NCBI GenBank assembly: GCA_012934845.2
Contig: WNNJ02003786.1
Location: forward strand, 62,001-126,000
Source of the DNA: Pomphorhynchus laevis
Lineage: Eukaryota > Acanthocephala > Palaeacanthocephala > Echinorhynchida > Pomphorhynchidae
Length of the DNA: 64,000 bases
Direction: 5' to 3'
How positions within the stretch are numbered: position 1 is the first letter of the stretch; each line of letters opens with the position of its first letter. Below are positions 21,646 to 33,971 of the stretch, one piece after another. Both the position numbers and the translations under genes were made by a program. The notes under the pieces are model-generated. The model was not told where the DNA came from. It saw nothing but the letters and a program-made list of their open reading frames with translations, and searched no databases.

Positions 21646-22255
21646 GTATATAGATAATATTGTTTTATCGTAATACAACGATAATATAATATATATTAAT
21701 ATATTGAATATAATATCGTAATATAACTTAAAAGATTTTAAAAGATAAGGTTTTCTAAGAAAGCTTTTAAAAACATAGACTCTTCACATAATGAAGAATT
21801 TAATTGGCTTAAAATTTGTCAATTTTCTAAATTTGAAAATATTCGATGCGATTTATAATGTAGAATTTCAAAAACAATTTCGCGGAATACCTAATAAATT
21901 TGGAAAACATTGTGTGATAGTTATCGTTGTTCAATAAAACTATTTGTCCCAACTAACTAGATAACCATCATCGTTGAGACTATAATGGGATAGATAAGTT
22001 GATAAAGTGAAATTGTGATGCCATCAGCTTCGAGTTTAGCTTATAATAACTTAATAATCTTATGCATTCAATGTAACCTGCTTAAACAGATTTTATGGTT
22101 TTTTGTTACTGATTATTTTATAGTAAAGAATTATTGGATAAAAGAAAAGAGGAAATATCAATAAAAAAGTCCTGTTTTCTTTGATACAGCCCCAATAACT
22201 CTTTATCAATAATGGATCATTATCAACTATTTAAAACAAAAATATAGTTATTCCA

Positions 22256-22413
22256 TCTATGACTTAAAAATGCGATATTTGATATGCATCGCTTAAGACG
22301 CCCTCTCCCATACATTAACATCAACCTATTCTAAAATAGTGTTGATTATACTTTCGAACGAAAGTATTACACGAATGTATTAATTATACTTTCGTTTTTT
22401 GTTTGTTTTAATT
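22256..22413 (+). repeat. structured repeat R, copy 1
   Basis: A 155-bp segment from ctatgacttaaaaatgcg to tttcgttttttgtttgtttt, nearly identical to 26998-27155. It contains two hairpins: an imperfect one around atcaac...gttgat, and actttcg-aa-cgaaagt. Confidence 0.85.
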
Positions 22414-22640
22414 TATTATTATGTAGACAACGTTACGAGCATAGCTCAGAGTTGCTGACAAATCGATAGTCAAAATAAAAGAAAAAGAGAAAAACAAAAA
22501 CAAATCAGTCAACAATTTAAAATAATCTGTCGTTTAAAGAGCTCACGAGTTGCCGCATTTACAATATCATCGCTTAAACGATTCCATGAATTTATTATTC
22601 GTTGTCCAAATTGAATCGTCCTAGAATGTACTATTCGTCA
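22414..22640 (-). mobile_element. LINE B, 3'-terminal fragment
   Basis: It matches 32680-32905 closely. It encodes the last part of the LINE B RT protein (an RTIQFGQRIINSWNRLSDDI-like end) and its 3' tail, which closes with a short ATA/TTA repeat rather than poly(A). Confidence 0.85.
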
Positions 22641-22744
22641 TTATTAATGATCCATTATTAATAGTTAATAATGGATCATTATTAACTATTTAAAACAAAA
22701 AGATAGCTATTCCATCAAACAAAAAAAACTTACATATACATACA

Positions 22745-23878
22745 ATGAAGAAAGCAAATTCGAAGAGAGCGTCAAACACTATACATATCACGCAACATCG
22801 TAATGCGTATAAGCGGCTAGAGGTCGAATGCTGCAATAAAGGCTGTGAAGTGTGGTCTATTGTCGACATTCCTTTAAATACCGAGTCGTCACTCAAGAGC
22901 AAGGACTTTTATTGCGGCTTTTGTTCTGCTACAATGATTTCGGCCCTCCAAATGAAACTAGTGCAAGATATGGTTTGTGATGTGAATTGTTGTGATATAT
23001 CGTTACCTCTCAACTTAAATGACGTTCGTGTCTCTCAAGACAGTACGGACCATCAAACTTCGATAAACACCTGTACCGTTAATCCTGTCGTTAAGCTGCC
23101 ATTAGATGTTAGTTCAACTCCTGACCTATGTGAACCGAGGATTGAATTACCTTCACTGTCATCTACGCACCAGCACGATAATACTTCAAATGCCGAACTT
23201 CAAATGCTGTCATCCTTTCAGAACAAAGAAAAATCGGTAATTCATGTTGAACAAACTACACCAGCTGTAAACAAAGGAAAGGTATGGCGCAACTCCTATT
23301 CCAACCTACATGAAACGCTGGATCGACAGACCATCAATTGGGTGAAATCAGAGGTAGCGATTCGAGTGGTGCCATCGATAGAAAACAGAAGGTCAAAAAT
23401 AAGAATAAATCAGGAAATTATTTATCTTCCAATGGTCAGAACATTTCTTTGGACAACGCTCCTTCAACAAACTACCGTTCGCATCCAGATAGGTCTTGCA
23501 ATATCCTATTTAGTGGTATCGCTGAATCAAAGGCCAGTAACTCACAAACACGTATGAATGACGATGTGTCCAGCCTCAGTACTGTGTTCTGTCAGTTACT
23601 CTTAGAAGGTGATGAGAAGCTAGCTTCTACTCTGAAGGTTACAAATTTTTTCGACTTGGAAAAAAGGTGGTAGAGAAACCAAGATTGTTGAAAGTTGTAT
23701 TATCTTCCGCAAAACATGCAGACCTTTTGCTCAAACGTGGTTTTCGACTTAAAGATTATCCACATCGTATTCTTAAGGATCTGAGTCTCGAAGATCGTTT
23801 AAAGTTGAAAGAAGCAAAAACAGTATTACGAAACCGGCTATCTGAAGGTGAAACGAACTTATGCATACGAAATTTTTA
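22745..23878 (+). pseudogene. LINE A ORF1, zinc-finger RNA-binding protein
   Basis: The N-terminal finger reads VECCNKGCEVWSIV and later YCGFCSAT, a Cys pattern of the PHD-like kind found in CR1 ORF1. A low-complexity Ser/Thr middle follows. The C-terminal domain reads RSCNILFSGIAESKASNSQT, LLKVVLSSAKHADLLLKRGF, then LEDRLKLKEAKTVLRNRLSE, resembling L1 ORF1p. This known family binds element RNA. Frames shift near 23340 and 23670. Confidence 0.75.
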
Positions 23879-24049
23879 GGTTGTCAGGTGGCACCCAGAA
23901 GTTCGTTGGAATCCCATAACGATCAACAGCGTCACTTAGCAGTATCCAGTTTGAATTTTGCTAGTTCGTTTGGAAAAGGTAGTTTCAACAGTCATTCATC
24001 GCAACTCTTGGGTAGCGTTAGTTTCAATTCTGATCTGGGACACTTAGTT

Positions 24050-26902
24050 TCATTCAACAAATTATTTACCGTTCCTAGTAATCCCTTACCACAACCCACA
24101 CGCTATTTATCGATTGGATATTTTAATCTTCGTAGTTTGCCTGCTCAAATAGTGGAGTTGAAGTATCACATGCTTTCTCATTAGTATGACATTTTCTACG
24201 TTGCTGAATCCTGGTTGCATCAATATATTGTCGATACCACTGTGAACATTCCTGGATTTCGCCTTCTACGAAGCGACAGGATATCAGGTAGGCGAGGTGG
24301 CGGTGTCGCCGCATATGTCAGAGAAAATTTCCTCGTATCTGAGGTGTTGAATATTTGTGACCCTTGTGGGTCGTTTGAGACTCTATGCTTCCGTATCGAT
24401 CACTCAGCGAGCAGTATGAATTTTCGCGTCGTGTATCGATCTCCGTCAGTAATTGCAGACACTGATCAACTAAAACTTATTTTACAATCGGTATGTTCCT
24501 CCCCTCACTTTATGCTCTTGGGGGATTTTAATCTTCCACGATCTAGATGGTCAGACTATGTTTTTTCTGATTGTAGTTCCACGGAAAGGGAAATATCTGA
24601 GTTCCTAGCTGAGGAACTCATGCTGATTCAGCACGTACAAGAAACAACTTGCTTAACTTCAAGATCGGATTCGATACTTGATCTGGTGTTTTCCAGATAT
24701 GTATGAGACATAATCAAAGTTGATCATCTCCCAACTTTAGGAAGTAGTGACCACTGCTTGATCTCCTTGACGGCTTTCCCTTATTCCAGATTCTGTCCAC
24801 CTTGCTCAAAAACTTCCAAACGTCATTGGTCGAAAGTGAGAAGATAAGATGTTTTGAGAGTTTACAACCAATTCCCGTGTACTTTCATGAACACGGACAA
24901 GCTATCATTGAATATGATCACTGATTACCTACATAAATTATCTGATATTCTTGCCCCTATGCGCGAATCCTCTTATGCTGCTAAGTCACCTGCATGGATA
25001 GATTCCAACGTCAGACAACTAATAAGTTCAAGAAATTGTTTATGGAAGCTTCAGCGTTCTGACTCTAGTTTCTCTGTCAGATATAAATATGTTCGAAATC
25101 TTTGTACTAGAGTAAAAGCAACAAAACGATGCGCATTCGAATGGTCTATCGCTAATAATGTAACACGAGATCCAAAACTATTCTGGGCTTATGTTCGTCG
25201 CAACAGAACTCTTAACACAGAAATCAAGTATGTCCTTAATGCGGAGAGATGTATGATTACTTCTCAGAGTGGTATTGTGGAATGCCTTGCTACGTCTTTT
25301 TCGCTACGACAAATAATTCACATAGAGCTTCTATCACTTCGCATGGTGTAGCATTAGGGCAATCTTCGCGTTTTCTTCCAGTAACGATTAGTGAGATTGT
25401 AAGTCAGCTTGATCAGCTTGACCCATTTAGCTCTACTGGCCCTGATGACATTTCTCCGTTTCTCTTGAAGAATTTATCTAGATATTTGGCTCCTTCCCTT
25501 CTTGCTATTTTTGAGAACAGTTTGACCAGTGGATGTGTTCCTGAAGTCTGGAAAACTGCCATCGTAGTTCCGATCCCAAAGAAAACCATTGCAACGGCTT
25601 GTACTGACTATAGACCAATCAGCCTGACTAGTTCTCTATGCAAAGTGCTTGAAAAGTTGATCGCCACCCGGATCAGGCATCACTTGAGGGAACTCGGAAA
25701 AATGTCGTCTTTTCAACACGGTTTCCTCCCTGGTCGTTCCTGCTTAACAAACTTATTGACTTCACGCGAAATGTGGGTTGAGGCGGTCAGTCGCGGATAA
25801 TCAATCAATGTGGTATTTATTGACTTTTCAAAAGCATTCGATAATCGGGTGCCGCATGAGAGCTTGGTAGCATTACTATTTAACTACGGCATTCCTGTAA
25901 TGTTGTGTAAGTGGATTCAAGATTTCCTACGTAATCGATTCTTTAGGGTGAAGGTTGGCACCCATCTTTCCACTCGCAGACGCGTTTACTGTGGTGTTCC
26001 GCAGGGTACCGTACTAGGACCTCTGCTGTTTATTGTGTTCCTTAACGATTTGTTGCCGCGGATTTAGAGTCCCTGTCTTGCTTTTGCTGACGACCTCAAA
26101 CTATGGTCTGTAGATGATATTGAATCCGCTTGGCATTTCCCTGCAGGAAGACCTTAATGAAATATACCAATGGAGTGAGGCTACTGGTATGAAAATCAAT
26201 GTTGACAAATGCGGCCACATGAAATTAGGAAGGCGTTGCGATGACCGTCGTTTTCGCCTAGGAACTTCAATTCTTAATGTCGTCATGGAGTATAGGGATC
26301 TGGGTGTCACGGGGCATAGGATATTGAAATCCCGATCAAATACAGAGTTTGCCTATAGCAAGGCATTGCGAGCTATGTACTGTCTCAAAAACGCATTTAA
26401 TCGTATTAATCCATACGACTTCAAACGGCTTTACTGCGCTCTTGTTCACCCGCATATAGAGTACTGCGTGCAAGCAGTTTTTTCATACACTAAGAAAGAG
26501 TTCAATAGACTAGAGTCAATCCTTCGTAGAGGTTCTCGAATGTGTATGGATGGATCATATTCATATCGTAAGCGGCTTAAATTTCTAAAGATACCATCTT
26601 TGGGTCAGAGGCTATATTACCTAGACCTTGTTGCATTATGGCGAATGGTTAATGGGATAGATGGGTTTCCCTCGTGCTATGTTAAAGTTTGTTCTCAGTC
26701 GTGTCGTGGCCACCCGTTGAAACTATTTAAGTTTCCCCACGGTAAAGTAGTGAGTTTGGCTAGGCTCTCACATCGAGCATTAAACGCCTGGAACACGTTG
26801 CCAGGAGAAATAGCATGTACCAAGGACTTCTCTCAATTTAAAGTTCAACTTCGTCAGTGGATTAATGATCATGGCATTCCGGATATATACAATATTATGT
26901 AA
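24050..26902 (+). pseudogene. LINE A ORF2, endonuclease-reverse transcriptase
   Basis: The endonuclease covers 24110-24780 with AESWL, RGGGVAAYV, VVYRSP, LLGDFNLPRSRW, then LGSSDHCLI. The RT has TAIVVPIPKK, TDYRPISLTSSLCKVLEKLI, FIDFSKAFDNRVPHESL, GVPQGTVLGPLLFIVFLNDL and the catalytic FADDLKLW near 26080. The C-terminal segment ends ALNAWNTLPGEI. In-frame stops lie at 24182, 24704 and 25798, with frame changes near 25300 and 26100. The family copies its own RNA by target-primed reverse transcription; this copy cannot. Confidence 0.88.
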
Positions 26903-26997
26903 CCGCTATTTACTTTTTTTCTTTTCTTTTTTTCATATTTTCCTATGTGATCAGTTGAAACAGCCATTTGTCTATAACTTGTAATACTACTAATAAT

Positions 26998-27155
26998 AAT
27001 CTATGACTTAAAAATGCGATATTTGATATGCATCGCTTAAGACGCCCTCTCCCATACATTAACATCAACCTATTCTAAAATAGTGTTGATTATACTTTCG
27101 AACGAAAGTATTGCACGAATATATTAATTATACTTTCGTTTTTTGTTTGTTTTAA
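26998..27155 (+). repeat. structured repeat R, copy 2
   Basis: It begins exactly at the LINE A tail with ctatgacttaaaaatgcg and matches copy 1 over its full length with only a few substitutions. Confidence 0.87.
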
Positions 27156-27479
27156 TTTGTTTTGTAAAACTGTAAATTTGTAATTTAATCGACTTGTAAG
27201 TGTATGTGCATCCACAATAGCCACTTTAATCGTCTTTATTCATCTTTAGCCGCTATATTCAAGATGCATAATGTAAGTTTTAGATTGTATCGAAACACGT
27301 TTTTCTAGGCTAGCTAACAGTTTGCCTTAAAAAACCTAAGGATTTAAACCTTTAGAGTTATTTAAGGTTTTGTAATGTCTAAGAAAGAGTTCTTTCAATT
27401 TACTTAGATTTTATGATTATCTAATGTTACCAATATGAATATTAATAAGTTATTTGATTTAAAATTAAGGCTAGTGTTA
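27156..27479 (+). repeat. repeat U, copy 1
   Basis: A 325-bp segment starting tttgtaaaactgtaaatttg that links R copies 2 and 3. It recurs at 36330-36654. It includes the phrase ccacaatagccactttaat that is expanded into a hairpin array at 36830. Confidence 0.85.
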
Positions 27480-27620
27480 ATTAATAGCCCTATCCAACAC
27501 ATCAACATCAGCCTATTATAAAATAGTGTTGATTATACTTTCGAACGAAAGTATTGCACGAATGTATTGATTATAATTTCGTTTTTTGTGTTTTAATTTG
27601 TTTTGTTGTAAAATAGTAAT
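27480..27620 (+). repeat. structured repeat R, copy 3
   Basis: It starts near ttaattaatagccctatc and keeps the two hairpins (atagtgttgat and actttcgaacgaaagt). With 26998-27479 it forms an R-U-R array of about 485-bp period. Confidence 0.83.
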
Positions 27621-27699
27621 ATCGCTGACAAGTATTTTTTATATATAAAATGTATAATAATACAGTTTAAAGGTTACCCGCAAATGGGCCCGTACATTA

Positions 27700-28445
27700 T
27701 AATTAATATAATTGGTGATATGTGAAAATGTATATTTTTTTCGTGATTACGTGTTGCTTATGATGTCCCACGTATTTTTCTTAGTTGAAGCTCTCCCTCC
27801 TCTAATGCAGTAGGACGCAGCACGGCATAAGCAGAAAGCTAACACTCGTTTTAGTCTGCATAAGCATTCAGCATAGGGACGGTCATGTTTAATGGCTTGT
27901 TTTCTTGCAATTGCCTTCAAAAGATTTAAGGCATTTGGACCGATTCCACCGGAACAAGTAAATATTGCAGGCATAAATGTGCCCCGTTCGATAACCCTGA
28001 TTCGTTCGTCATATTTGGCACGTTTTCGTAATTCGTGATATTCAAACGCAGATGACGTCGATTGGGAGTATGAATTGGCGTGGCTGTTGAACACTACGAC
28101 ATCTATATATGTCCGCTCAAAACGCCTCCCTGTTAGACCTGCACAAGCAATGTCTAGTCTGGACTTGTCCTTACAGCTCGTCGTTGAACGTTCGAACTTA
28201 ATGAACTCTTGAACCTTCTGCAACAAGGGTTCGACTTCCACGCCATTGCATACGTCCGATAGTTCCTCAGCGATTTTATCTCTGACTTAATTGTGTCGAG
28301 CAATGGACTGACCTCCGCGTTTACATGATAGTAGGTGGTTTATGCCCGCTTTAGCACTACATTGACACTCAGTAATAACGACATCATTTGGTTCGACAAC
28401 AAAAAGAGCTTGAACAGCTCGAACACGTTGGTTCACAACAGGGAA
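27700..28445 (-). mobile_element. RT element E, copy 3 (endonuclease tail only)
   Basis: A 3'-terminal copy. Upstream of the 164-residue frame (28241-27747) the strand reads ECQCSAKAGINHLLSCKRGG and ARHN, an intact CCHC knuckle. The nuclease part then has VEVEPLL, RLDIACAGL, TYIDVVVFNSHANSYS, YHELRKRAKYDE, RGTFMPAIF and GGIGPNALNLLKAIA. It ends CLCRAASYCIRG. One stop after RHN interrupts it. Its 5' end is cut by the 3' end of LINE D. Confidence 0.8.
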
Positions 28446-29946
28446 AACAGAAGAAAAATTAAAAAATAAAATAAAACATAATAATGTGCAATTCAGTCAT
28501 GACGACAACGCATCCTGAGGTGATTTCGCAACCGTCGTTTAAAACTCCCCTGGTTACCATTTACCTTCACAGCAGGTAGACTATTCCAGATAGGTACAAT
28601 TCTATCATGGATTGTTGATATTCGTTTATTGCAGGCTCGTCTTCTCTTTAGCATATAGTTGTGACCACGTAGACGATCGTTGGTTCTTAGCTCAAACGTG
28701 TCTTTGCAACAGTGGCCTGGGGTGGTCAAGCACCTCCACACGAACATCAGATCATTAAATTTTAGTGAAATTTTCACTGGAGGAACTTCAAGACAGCGCA
28801 TGCGTTCCTCATAAGGTAACGAACGTATGGACCGCACTAAATGTGTGCACCGATGGAGAATGCGTTCGTAAGCGTCCAGCTCAAGCTGGAACTGAGGGTA
28901 AGCAACGACGGACCCATACAGCATGTGTGGGAGGATTGCGCCTTGGTAAAGGGTACGCAATCCCACAGAATCAAGATGACCGAACACCCTGCGTACTATA
29001 CCGAGGAGGCGAACGCACTTGCTTACAACATGATCGACATGAGAGCGGGATCCTAAGTCACTAGTTACAATCACACCCAGGTTCGATATTTGCGAGACCT
29101 TTACAATCTGACAGCCATCAATTCGGTAGCTACCACTGAATGTAACTTTTCCAATATGTAGGTGGGGACATTTCGTAGGGTTCACTTTGAGTCCGACAGC
29201 ATTGCACCATCGAGAAACCATCTCGAAGTCTTTCTGGAGTATACTTACATCACTGGGACTATTCAATGAACGCCATATTTTGAGGTCGTCAGCGTACAGA
29301 AGACACTGTGAATTTATGACAGAAGGGAGTGAGTTGATGTAGACGTTGAAGAGTAGTGGGCTGATTACACACCCCTAAGAAACCCCTACAAGCATAGGAA
29401 GCCATTCAGACAAGACACCGCCGATCTTAACTGCGAAGAAACGAGATGTTAGGAATGAATGCAGATATCTATAAATAGGACCTCTGATACCGTAGTGCCA
29501 AAGTGCTGAGAGTAGAATGTCATGTTTCACACAGTCGAAGGCTTTAGACAGATCAAAGAAAAGCACATCGAGTTCAACACCTGATCGCATGGAATCAGCC
29601 CAACTGTGTCTTGATGTTGCAAGATTGGTGATCGTAGATCTGTTCTTCCTGAAGTCATGTTGTACATCACTGAATATATTGAGACTTTCAAGGTGGAAAC
29701 GGAGAGCTTTATCAATTAGTTTTTCGAGAACTTTACAAGCCACACAAGTGAGACTGATAGGTCGGTAATTATTCACAGAAGTACGTTCGCCCTTCTTGAA
29801 CAGTGGAAAAACCAATGACTTCTTTAAGTCATTAGGAAGTATGCCGCTAGATATCGAGCACTGAAATAACTAAAAAAGCGGTCTACATAAGATATCAGCT
29901 GATTCATAAAAAAGTAAGGGAGGCAGTCTGTAAGGACCAGCAGCAA
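28446..29946 (-). mobile_element. LINE D, 5'-truncated RT copy
   Basis: A CR1/Jockey-like RT and C-terminus. Motifs: AAGPYRLPPLLFYESADILC, VFPLFKKGERTSVNNYRPIS, FFDLSKAFDCVKHDILLSAL, GCVISPLLFNVYINSL and an intact YADDLKIW. The end reads IVPIWNSLPAV. From 29946 to 28493 a single frame is open apart from two TAG codons (29870-29872 and one in the GVSQG-equivalent box near 29380), so this copy is comparatively young. The 5' edge joins LINE C in the same orientation and frame. Confidence 0.85.
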
Positions 29947-31340
29947 TGGAGGCAGAAATGCCGATATCGTGTATGCGATGTGCGGGTGCATGAGCATAGA
30001 TTAGAATGTCATCGGCGTATTGCATGACGTTAAAGGAGTAAGGTTTGATAAATGGAGAGAGATCGCCAAGCAAAAGAGAGAAAAGCAAGGGACCTAGGAC
30101 TAAACCTTGTGGGACCCCGCAAAAAAAATAGGGATGGGATGAGAGGATGATGAATTAGAACAGACGCGAAAGGAACAATCGGATAGATATGAGGCGAACC
30201 ATGCTACGGAGGAGGAAGAAAAGCCGTAATCATAAACGAAGGCGAGAAAGGAGGACGGAGTGGTCGACAATGTCGAATGCGAAGGAGAGGTCGAGGGAGA
30301 TGAGAACACTATATAGAGCCTTGTCTCGAGAAATGAGTAAGTCGTTGTACACTTTTATGCATGCGATTTCTGTCGAGTGATTAGAGCGGAAAGCGGATTG
30401 GAAAGGAGGGTACAGATTGGATGAGGAGAGATAAGCGTTGATTTGTATTAAGATGAGGCGTTCTAAGAGCTTTGAAAGAGTAGGGAGTAGTGAAATGGGG
30501 CGATAGCTAGAAGGAAGGGAGGGGTCGAGCGATTGTTTCTTAAGGAGGGGACGAACGATTGCGGATTTCCAGTGTGAAGGGAAGATACGACTGCGGATGG
30601 ACGAGTTAAACAAGGTTGTGAGAAATGGGGATATCGATGAGCATATAGATTTTAATATGTGGGTAGGCAGGGGATCGGCATGTGAGGTTTTGTTGGGCAA
30701 GGACATGAGGACAGATGATACTTCTGTAGGTGAGACAGGGAGAAGATGAAAGAGTTCCGGAAGGATGAGAGTAGACTGGGCAGAGTGGGATAGGATGGAG
30801 ACCGGGGTGTGAGAGAGCAGCGTGGATACTTTAGTCTGGAGAAATGACGAATAATCATTAGCATTGATGTTGCATGGCGTAGAGGAACGAGCCAGGATTG
30901 AGTTAAAAGTATGCCAGAGAGTCTTAGAGTTGAATGAAGTGATGATTTTATGCTACCAGAAGGAGTTGCATTTGGTACGTAGTAGGTTGAGATGAGACCG
31001 GCGAAGAGCAAGATAGTAATCACGGAAAGACGGAGTGATCGAGCGGAAATCGCGTCTGAGAGAGCGGTGATAGACTCGAAAAGCATGGCGGAGTCTACGC
31101 TTTGAGAGTAGACATTGGATGTCAAACCATGGGGCACGGTGCAAGCGACGGTGTGGGTGATACTTGAAGGGCAAGAGAATATCGAGAGTGGATGTGAGCT
31201 CAGAGTCGAAAAGAAAGGCGAGATCGTGAGGAGATGAATATGTTATTGTGGGTAATGATAGAGACGATTTGAGTAAGGCAGAGCGGAGAAGGGAGAGGTC
31301 AAGATTTCTCAAAGGGCGACTTAGAATTGTAGGTGTGTGG
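29947..31340 (-). mobile_element. LINE C, copy 1 (RT part, cut by LINE D)
   Basis: An L2-like RT region. It reads PHDLAFLFDSELTSTLDILL, then APWFDIQCLLSKRRLRHAFR, DPSLPSSYRPISLLPTLSKL, FQSAFRSNHSTEIACIKVYN, SLDLSFAFDIVDHSVLLSRL, then the palm box YADDILIYAH near 30010. It stops at 29947, where LINE D begins, so the C-terminal quarter is missing. It aligns with 39210-40610 (copy 2) with few differences but has extra frame breaks. Confidence 0.87.
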
Positions 31341-32450
31341 AGGGGTTGAGGTAAGGGATTAATAGGAACGGTGAATAATTTGTTGAATGAAACTAAGTGT
31401 CCCAGATCAGAATTGAAACTAACGCTACCCAAGAGTTGCGATGAATGCCTGTTGAAACTATCTTTTCCAGACGAACTAGCTAGATTCAAACTGGATACTG
31501 CTAAGTGACGCTGTTGATCGTTATGGGATTCCAACGAACTACTGGGCGCCACCTGACAACCTGAAAATTTCGAATGCATAAGTTCGTTTCACCTACAGAT
31601 AGCTTCAGAATTTTCACCTTCAGAATATCGAGTGGATGTGAGCTCAGAGTCGAAAAGAAAGGCGAGATCGTGAGGAGATGAATATTTTATTGTGGGTAAT
31701 GATAGAGACGATTTGAGTAAGGCAGAGCGGAGAAGGGAGAGGTCAAGATTTCTCCAAGGGCGACGTAGAATTGTAGGTGTGTGAGGAGGTTTGTGGTAAG
31801 GGATTACTAGGAACGGTAAATAATTTGTTGAATGAAACTAAGTGTCCCAGATCAGAATTGAAACTAACGCTACCCAAGAGTTGCGATGAATGACTGTTGA
31901 AACTACCTTTTCCAGACGAACTAGCAAGATTCAAACTGGATACTGCTAAGTGACGCTGTTGATCGTTATGGGATTCCAACGAACTACTGGGCGCCACCTG
32001 ACAACCTGAAAATTTCGTATGCATAAGTTCGTTTCACCTTCAGATAGCCGGTTTCGTAATTCTGTTTTTGCTTCTTTCAACTTTAAACGATCTTCGAGAC
32101 TCCGATCCTTAAGAATACGATGTGGATAATCTTTAAGTCGAAAACCACGTTTGAGCAAAATGTCTGCATGTTTTGCGGAAGATAATACAACTTTCAACAA
32201 TATTGGTTTCTCTACCACCTTTTTTCCAAGTCGAAACAACTTTGTAACCTTCAGAGTAGAAGCTAACTTCTCATCACCTTCTAAGAGTAACTGACAGAAC
32301 ACAGTACGGAGGCTGGACACATCGTCATTCATACGTGTTTGTGAGTTACTGGCCTTTGATTCAGAGATACCACTAAATAGGATATTGCAAGACCTATCTA
32401 GATGCGAACGGTAGTTTGTGGAAGGAGCGTTGTCCAAAGAAATATATGCG
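31341..32450 (-). mobile_element. alternating LINE A / LINE C fragments (tandem chimera)
   Basis: On the minus strand the order is: A ORF1 C-terminal domain (32450-31796), C linker (31795-31611), A ORF1 end again (31610-31341), then C copy 1. The two A starts (MHTKF... at 32024 and MHSKF... at 31579) are 445 bp apart, so the A-C unit is tandemly repeated. Both A-to-C joints fall right after the codons for NPLPQ. The C-to-A joint at about 31600-31625 is identical to that at 40860-40885. Confidence 0.87.
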
Positions 32451-32680
32451 ATTACATGTTTACGTAAAAACAGACAAAATCAAATTTGAAAATAAAATGT
32501 AAAGTAAATTTGGTGTTTAATAGAAGGAAAAAATGTTGAGTTGAGGGCGGAGGAACATTGAGAAGTAGATAATTACTTGATCGCAGAGTCAAGAGGCCAG
32601 AACGCGAATCATCAAGATAAGAAAGGTGTAAGTATGACGGTGAGTGACAAAATAAAAGACGAAGGATAATAATATTATCA
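32451..32680. other. short unassigned stretch between LINE A and LINE B pieces
   Basis: Purine-rich on the + strand, with no motif recognised. It may be a UTR of one of the neighbouring LINEs. Confidence 0.35.
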
Positions 32681-33971
32681 TGTAGACAACGTTACGAGTA
32701 TAGATCAGAGTTGCTGATAAATCGATAGTCAAAATAAAAGAAAAAGAGAAAAACAAAAACAAATCAGTCAACAATTTAAAATAATCTGTCGATTAAAGAG
32801 CTCACGTGTTGCCGCATTTACAATATCATCGCTTAAACGATTCCATGAATTTATTATTCGTTGTCCAAATTGAATCGTCCTAGAATGTACTATTCGTCGG
32901 CGACTAAGATAAAACGAGTGACCTCGCAAAGCTCGAGTTGATCGAATGTTGAAAAGCTCACGCAACACATGATGTTTATTGTGAAATATCTCCCATACAA
33001 GACACAGATCCCGCGAGTCACGAATATCACATAACGACTGCATATTTGAAGACCGAAGACGGTCCTAGTAAGGAAGTTCTCTCAAAGAATGTACTAATTT
33101 TGTTTCCCTACGTAGTACCTTCTCAGTGTCTTAGTACAAAAGCGTTTGCAAGAACTCTAAAAGAACGTGGACTTACATAGCTGAATGATCGGCGAAGAAA
33201 ATCAACCATACGCATGGCCTTCGAACAAATGTACTCAGTGTTTTGACGAGTGCAGAAATCATTCGTTATCCATACGCCAAGATCTTTATAGCTCGAAACC
33301 AATTTTATTACTCGATCCCCGAGATGATATATCGGTACTGGAACAATATTACGTGATCGAATGTGCATGCAAGTGCACTTCGAGGCATTAACAGAGAGAC
33401 CATTAGAACGTGCCAACTTAAGAACCGTGTCAATATATGACTAAAGAATGTTTCGATCATAATCCGACTTGATGGCTCTCAAAATTTTTTAATCGTATGC
33501 AAATAATAATGAATGCGAACTTATTACACTGGGAAGATCGTTGATGAAAATACAAAACAGCAGAGGACCCAATACATACCATTGCGGGACACCGGCATAA
33601 ACTGGATAATGCTCGGAAAGGGTACCGTGAATTGCGACCTGGTATGTGCGACCAGAACGAAAGTTGCATATCCAACGAATGATAATTGGATTGATGTTTA
33701 ATGCACTCATCTTCATAATCAACTTAGCATGGGGGACATGATCAAATGCTTTGGAGAAGTCAAAAAATATGATATCTACAGCATACACCTCATCCACTAT
33801 AGAACCCCAACTTTCCTGTGCCAATAAAAGGTTGGTTACTGTGGAACAGTTCTTACGAGGTGAAAAACGTAGAAGGAGCGATATCATTAGGGTTTCAAAT
33901 TGTTGCCAAGATGATTCAACTCCAAAAATCAATGGATCACACCAATTTGTACCAAGAACGGATTGACGTAC

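Larger units (their letters stand above)
22660..26998 (+). mobile_element. LINE A, near full-length copy (CR1-like)
   Basis: This is the only copy of family A with both ORFs. The 5' end lies near 22660, where a phrase (ggatcattattaactattta) is shared with 22208-22257 just before repeat R. The 3' end is a ctaataataat tail, the microsatellite style of CR1-group elements. ORF1 carries a Cys-rich finger and an L1-ORF1-like C-terminal domain. ORF2 carries an APE-type endonuclease and RT. About two frameshifts in ORF1, and three stops plus two frameshifts in ORF2, make it inactive. It is flanked on the left by a LINE B tail and on both sides, further out, by repeat R. Confidence 0.88.

Noticed and set aside
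22256-27155. LINE A with its flanking R copies as an LTR element
   Set aside because: The R copies look terminal, but the inner element is a CR1-like LINE with a microsatellite tail, and R also occurs alone and with U. No LTR-element proteins lie between them.
28765-29064. Plus-strand frames of 70-100 codons
   Set aside because: They are shadows of the LINE D RT on the minus strand, which carries clear RT motifs.
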